Origin: Verrucomicrobiota bacterium
GTDB taxonomy: Bacteria; Verrucomicrobiota; Kiritimatiellia; Kiritimatiellales; Pontiellaceae
Assembly (NCBI GenBank): GCA_003532555.1
Contig: DOEU01000068.1
Location: 1-8,391, forward strand
Direction: 5' to 3'
DNA length: 8,391 nt
Shown here piece by piece: positions 5,517 through 8,391 of this stretch (positions are counted from its first letter, which is position 1; the number at the start of each line of letters is the position of its first letter). Both the position numbers and the translations under genes were made by a program. The notes under the pieces were generated by a model. The model saw nothing but the letters and a program-made list of their open reading frames with translations, searched no databases and was not told the DNA's origin.

Positions 5517-8391
5517 TCTACCGCGCACTATTAACGCTCCTACTGAGCGTTTTAACAGCACACGCCCTCCTCAATACCGAAACCCTTCAGCTTCAAGCTA
5601 TCGAGATCACTACCGAACAATTCCCTGATGCCGATGAAGTCCTTCTTAACGACATTACCGAAGTCACCTACCAACCCGATGGTACCTCCGAAACTCAAAC
5701 CGATACCGCCCTAAAAATCCTTACTGAAAAAGGAAAGCGAAACAACCGCACCCTCTCCCTCAGCTTTAACATATCTTACGGAACCAACTATTTCACCCGA
5801 GTGGAACGGATTAGCCCTGAAGGAGCCATTATTCCAATCGATATTGCAGCCAATAGCCGTCTTATGGTCAACCCATCCCAGATGAGTGCTAATATCTACA
5901 ATCCAAACTCGAAAATTCTCCAATTGTCCATTCCCGGACTGCAAATTGGCGACATCATTCGCTATACCACCCACGATAAAATAACCAAAACTGTTGTCCC
6001 CAACACTTGGAGCGATTATCAAGTTTTTGAAGCTGATATTCCCATTCTTAAAGCCACTTATCATGTGAATGCCCCGGCAGAACGACCCCTTCAAAACATA
6101 CTACTTAAAGATGAAATTCCCGGTACCATCACACATCACCAAACTCAGGAGCTAGATCGTATCCACTACACATGGAACATTAATAACGTCCCCCAATACT
6201 TTGCCGAACCCAGTATGCCTACCCCCTACACCGTCACACAACGTCTACTCATAAGCACAATCGAAACCTGGGAAGACCTATCCCGCTGGTACTGGAACCT
6301 CTGCCTTCCCCGAATGGAATGCACAACCCCCGCAATGGAAGCGAAAGCACGTGAACTTGCCGAAGGTAAATCTACCAAGGAAATCATAGAAGCACTCTTT
6401 ACATTCGTCTCACAAGAGATTCGCTACATGGGAATCACCACCGAAGAAGAAGCCCCAGGCTACGAGCCCCATGACGTCTCCATCACCTTCGAAAACCGCT
6501 ATGGAGTTTGTCGCGACAAAGCTGCCCTCCTCGCCACCATGCTACGTATTGTCGGGGTCGACGCCTTCCCCGTCATCATTATGGCCGGTCCCAAAAAAGA
6601 CGAAGAAGTTCCACAACCTTTTTTCAATCATGCCGTCACCGCTGCACTTGATGATAGAGGTGAATATGTTCTTATGGATCCCACTGATGAAAACACCAAA
6701 GACATCTTCCCTGCATACCTTCAAAACATGAGCTACCTCGTTGCACGTCCTGAAGGTGAAACTCTCAAAACCTCCCCCATCATTCCCGCTCCACAAAATA
6801 CAGTCCATATAAACACCCAAGCCAATCTTGATGCACAAGGACGGCTATTCGCCCATACAATCATTGATTTTGAAGGTATCAATGACACTATCTATCGCGC
6901 CCATTTCTCGAAGTTAAAACCCGAAGAATTTCGCCAATTCTTTGAAGGACACTTACGCAGTGCAAGTGCATCAGCCACACTCGATTCTATAACATTCCAT
7001 CCATCCGAACTTCGTGATACCTCGCAACCCCTCCGTGTTGAACTTCACTATCAATCTTGTGACCTACTGACCCGAAATAGCGAAACAAGACTTCTGGAAC
7101 TACCGCATCTCGGCAACTCCATCGGCTACGCGAATTTTCTACTCGATGAAACTGGTCTAACGGAACGTCGTTTCCCCTTATACACTCGCATCACCGCCGG
7201 CATTCGAGAAATCTACCAACTGAAAATTGATCCCGCACTTGGAACCCCCCGAATCCCTAATATTCAATCTACTCAAACCGATGATATATTTTGGAATAGC
7301 ACATACGTACACAAAAATAATACCCTCTCCATCACAAACTGCTTCGAGCTCCGCACCGTCGAATTTTCTCCGAAAGAATACGCCGAGCTCAAAACCGATC
7401 TAGAACAAATTGAATACGAAAGCCGAAAACAACTTCTTCTTCAGAACGCTCAATCCAATATCGATCAATTCATCCCCGATCATCAAACACCTGCTGAAGA
7501 AAAATTCACGCAACCTGATCTTCGCATCCTCGATCATCAAGAAATATTTTCCCTAACTGATGCGCAAAACTGGAGCCAAGAAACCTATCAGAAAATAAAA
7601 ATTCTCACCTACGCCGGACAAAAAGATCAAGCCGAAATTCAGCTATCATATAACCCAGCTTGGGAAAACGTTATCATCACCAACGCCCGCGTTACACTAC
7701 CCGATGGAACTGTAAAAACCGTCCGAGCAGAAGAAACCAATATTATGGATGCCTCATGGAGCGCCTCCGCCCCTCGCTACCCTGCCGAAAAAATTCTTGT
7801 CGTCAATCTACCCAGTGTCGAAATTGGCAGTACAATCGAATATGAAACCCACCGAAATATCTCCGGGAAACCCTATTTCGCACTCCATCGCTATTTCAAT
7901 GATTTCGATCCCATCGATGCAAAAAAAGTCACTCTTAATCTACCTAAATCGTTGATTTATCAGCAGCGAAGTAACGGCATCGAACTATCAGAAACGCTAG
8001 CCGATCAAACACGCAGTCTTACTTGGGAAGCCCACGATCAACCCGCGGTCATCATCGAAGAAGATATGCCCTACTGGCATACCTTCAATTCCTATATTCG
8101 TCTAACTACAGCTGACTGGAAGAGTTACGCAAATCAGATCTATCAATATCTTCAAAAAACTACACAAGATCAACCCAATGCATTCCAAATCGCGCATGAA
8201 CTTACACAAGATATACCAACTGATCGCGCTCGCATCCTCATCCTACGTGACTGGGTATCAAAAAATATTCGCCAAGCCGGCCCCGCCTTTACCGACCTTC
8301 CACTTCACTGCCTAAGCCATGCCGATATCACCCTCGCCGACCGTTACGGAAACCATGCAGACCGAATTATTTTACTACACTGCATGCTCAA
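5513..8391 (+). CDS. Large exported DUF3857/transglutaminase-like protein with duplicated module, partial
   Basis: The frame stays open for 959 codons to the window edge with no stop, so the 3' end is missing. Residues 1-18, ending in AHA, form a signal peptide, so the protein is exported. Module 1 has a DUF3857 domain (about 25-230) and a transglutaminase-like domain (about 285-400) with an apparently complete triad: C333 in [10 protein letters not shown]373 in FFNHAV and D389 in LMDPTDE. A DUF3858-like beta region (about 410-620) follows. Module 2 starts near residue 668 and repeats the order: a DUF3857-like region (about 668-840), then a transglutaminase-like region from about 905, where His948 replaces the catalytic Cys. 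Aligned landmarks recur 615-628 residues apart (KILT at 68 and 696; PxG at 102 and 730; VSxxIR at 299 and 915). The whole protein probably exceeds 1,150 residues. Its substrate is unknown; such domains can be proteases or amide-processing enzymes. Coupling to fumarase suggests co-expression, not a shared reaction. Confidence 0.88.
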   Translation, partial: MIYRALLTLLLSVLTAHALLNTETLQLQAIEITTEQFPDADEVLLNDITEVTYQPDGTSETQTDTALKILTEKGKRNNRTLSLSFNISYGTNYFTRVERISPEGAIIPIDIAANSRLMVNPSQMSANIYNPNSKILQLSIPGLQIGDIIRYTTHDKITKTVVPNTWSDYQVFEADIPILKATYHVNAPAERPLQNILLKDEIPGTITHHQTQELDRIHYTWNINNVPQYFAEPSMPTPYTVTQRLLISTIETWEDLSRWYWNLCLPRMECTTPAMEAKARELAEGKSTKEIIEALFTFVSQEIRYMGITTEEEAPGYEPHDVSITFENRYGVCRDKAALLATMLRIVGVDAFPVIIMAGPKKDEEVPQPFFNHAVTAALDDRGEYVLMDPTDENTKDIFPAYLQNMSYLVARPEGETLKTSPIIPAPQNTVHINTQANLDAQGRLFAHTIIDFEGINDTIYRAHFSKLKPEEFRQFFEGHLRSASASATLDSITFHPSELRDTSQPLRVELHYQSCDLLTRNSETRLLELPHLGNSIGYANFLLDETGLTERRFPLYTRITAGIREIYQLKIDPALGTPRIPNIQSTQTDDIFWNSTYVHKNNTLSITNCFELRTVEFSPKEYAELKTDLEQIEYESRKQLLLQNAQSNIDQFIPDHQTPAEEKFTQPDLRILDHQEIFSLTDAQNWSQETYQKIKILTYAGQKDQAEIQLSYNPAWENVIITNARVTLPDGTVKTVRAEETNIMDASWSASAPRYPAEKILVVNLPSVEIGSTIEYETHRNISGKPYFALHRYFNDFDPIDAKKVTLNLPKSLIYQQRSNGIELSETLADQTRSLTWEAHDQPAVIIEEDMPYWHTFNSYIRLTTADWKSYANQIYQYLQKTTQDQPNAFQIAHELTQDIPTDRARILILRDWVSKNIRQAGPAFTDLPLHCLSHADITLADRYGNHADRIILLHCML
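7514..8391 (+). repeat. Second, degenerate copy of the DUF3857-transglutaminase module
   Basis: This part of the large gene repeats the first module at protein level. KILTYAG (696-702) matches KILTEKG (68-74), LPDG matches SPEG, and [13 protein letters not shown] matches [29 protein letters not shown] aligns with [16 protein letters not shown]. Identity is low and I see no DNA-level repeat, so the duplication is old. The active-site Cys is replaced by His948, which suggests a catalytically dead or repurposed domain. The remaining part, including any His and Asp of the triad, lies beyond the window. Confidence 0.7.

Noticed and set aside
5711..6094. 127-codon open frame on the minus strand within the DUF3857 gene
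   Set aside because: It is antisense to conserved DUF3857 sequence and resembles no family I know. The same applies to the shorter frames at 6471-6731, 6542-6838, 7660-7845 and 7749-7955.
7486..7545. Repeated GATCATCAA words in the DUF3857 gene as a DNA repeat
   Set aside because: Two short matches in a gene rich in GATCAA-type codons (Asp-Gln, Asp-His-Gln); too short and not part of a longer repeat.

Overview
The window holds six protein-coding genes packed with little intergenic space. Two of them run off the window edges. There are no RNA genes, mobile elements or CRISPR arrays, and the longest gene-free gap is about 147 bases. The signal peptides, the beta-barrel protein and the large exported protein point to a bacterium with a Gram-negative-type envelope. 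The histidine gene is of the eukaryotic HIS6 type, which I recall from some PVC-group bacteria (Verrucomicrobiota, Lentisphaerota, Kiritimatiellota) but not from typical proteobacteria. Together with the DUF3857/transglutaminase giant, this makes a PVC-like bacterium my best guess. It is an inference, not a proof.

Layout. On the minus strand at the left edge is the start of a small exported protein (1-93). Upstream of it, in the same direction, is metG (234-2183). A 94-base divergent region with a TATAAT box and a 15-base palindrome separates metG from the plus-strand HIS6-type hisA (2278-3027). HisA converges on, and overlaps by 4 bases, a minus-strand DUF481 outer-membrane barrel gene (3024-3737). 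A second divergent region (3738-3884) carries a good extended -10 promoter, and ATAAC/GTTAT half-sites, for the plus-strand class I fumarase (3885-5516). The fumarase stop overlaps the start of a very large exported DUF3857/transglutaminase-like protein (5513 to beyond 8391) in an ATGA junction, so those two genes are probably translationally coupled.

How the genes relate. MetRS (translation), HisA (histidine synthesis) and fumarase (TCA cycle) are housekeeping enzymes. The exported protein, the DUF481 barrel and the DUF3857 protein are envelope proteins. Apart from the fumarase-DUF3857 pair, I see no shared pathway.

The most interesting signals are these. (1) A consensus ribosome-binding site and ATG lie inside metG exactly at the boundary of the C-terminal tRNA-binding domain, beside an in-frame A AAA AAG slippery heptamer. 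Together they could yield a separate Trbp111-like protein and a truncated MetRS. (2) The giant exported protein is an ancient internal duplication of a DUF3857-transglutaminase module. The first copy keeps a Cys-His-Asp triad, while the second has His where the catalytic Cys should be. (3) A eukaryotic-type HisA stands alone. (4) The MetRS has lost most of its zinc-knuckle ligands. The plus strand is C-rich over most of its length regardless of coding direction, which suggests it is the lagging strand.
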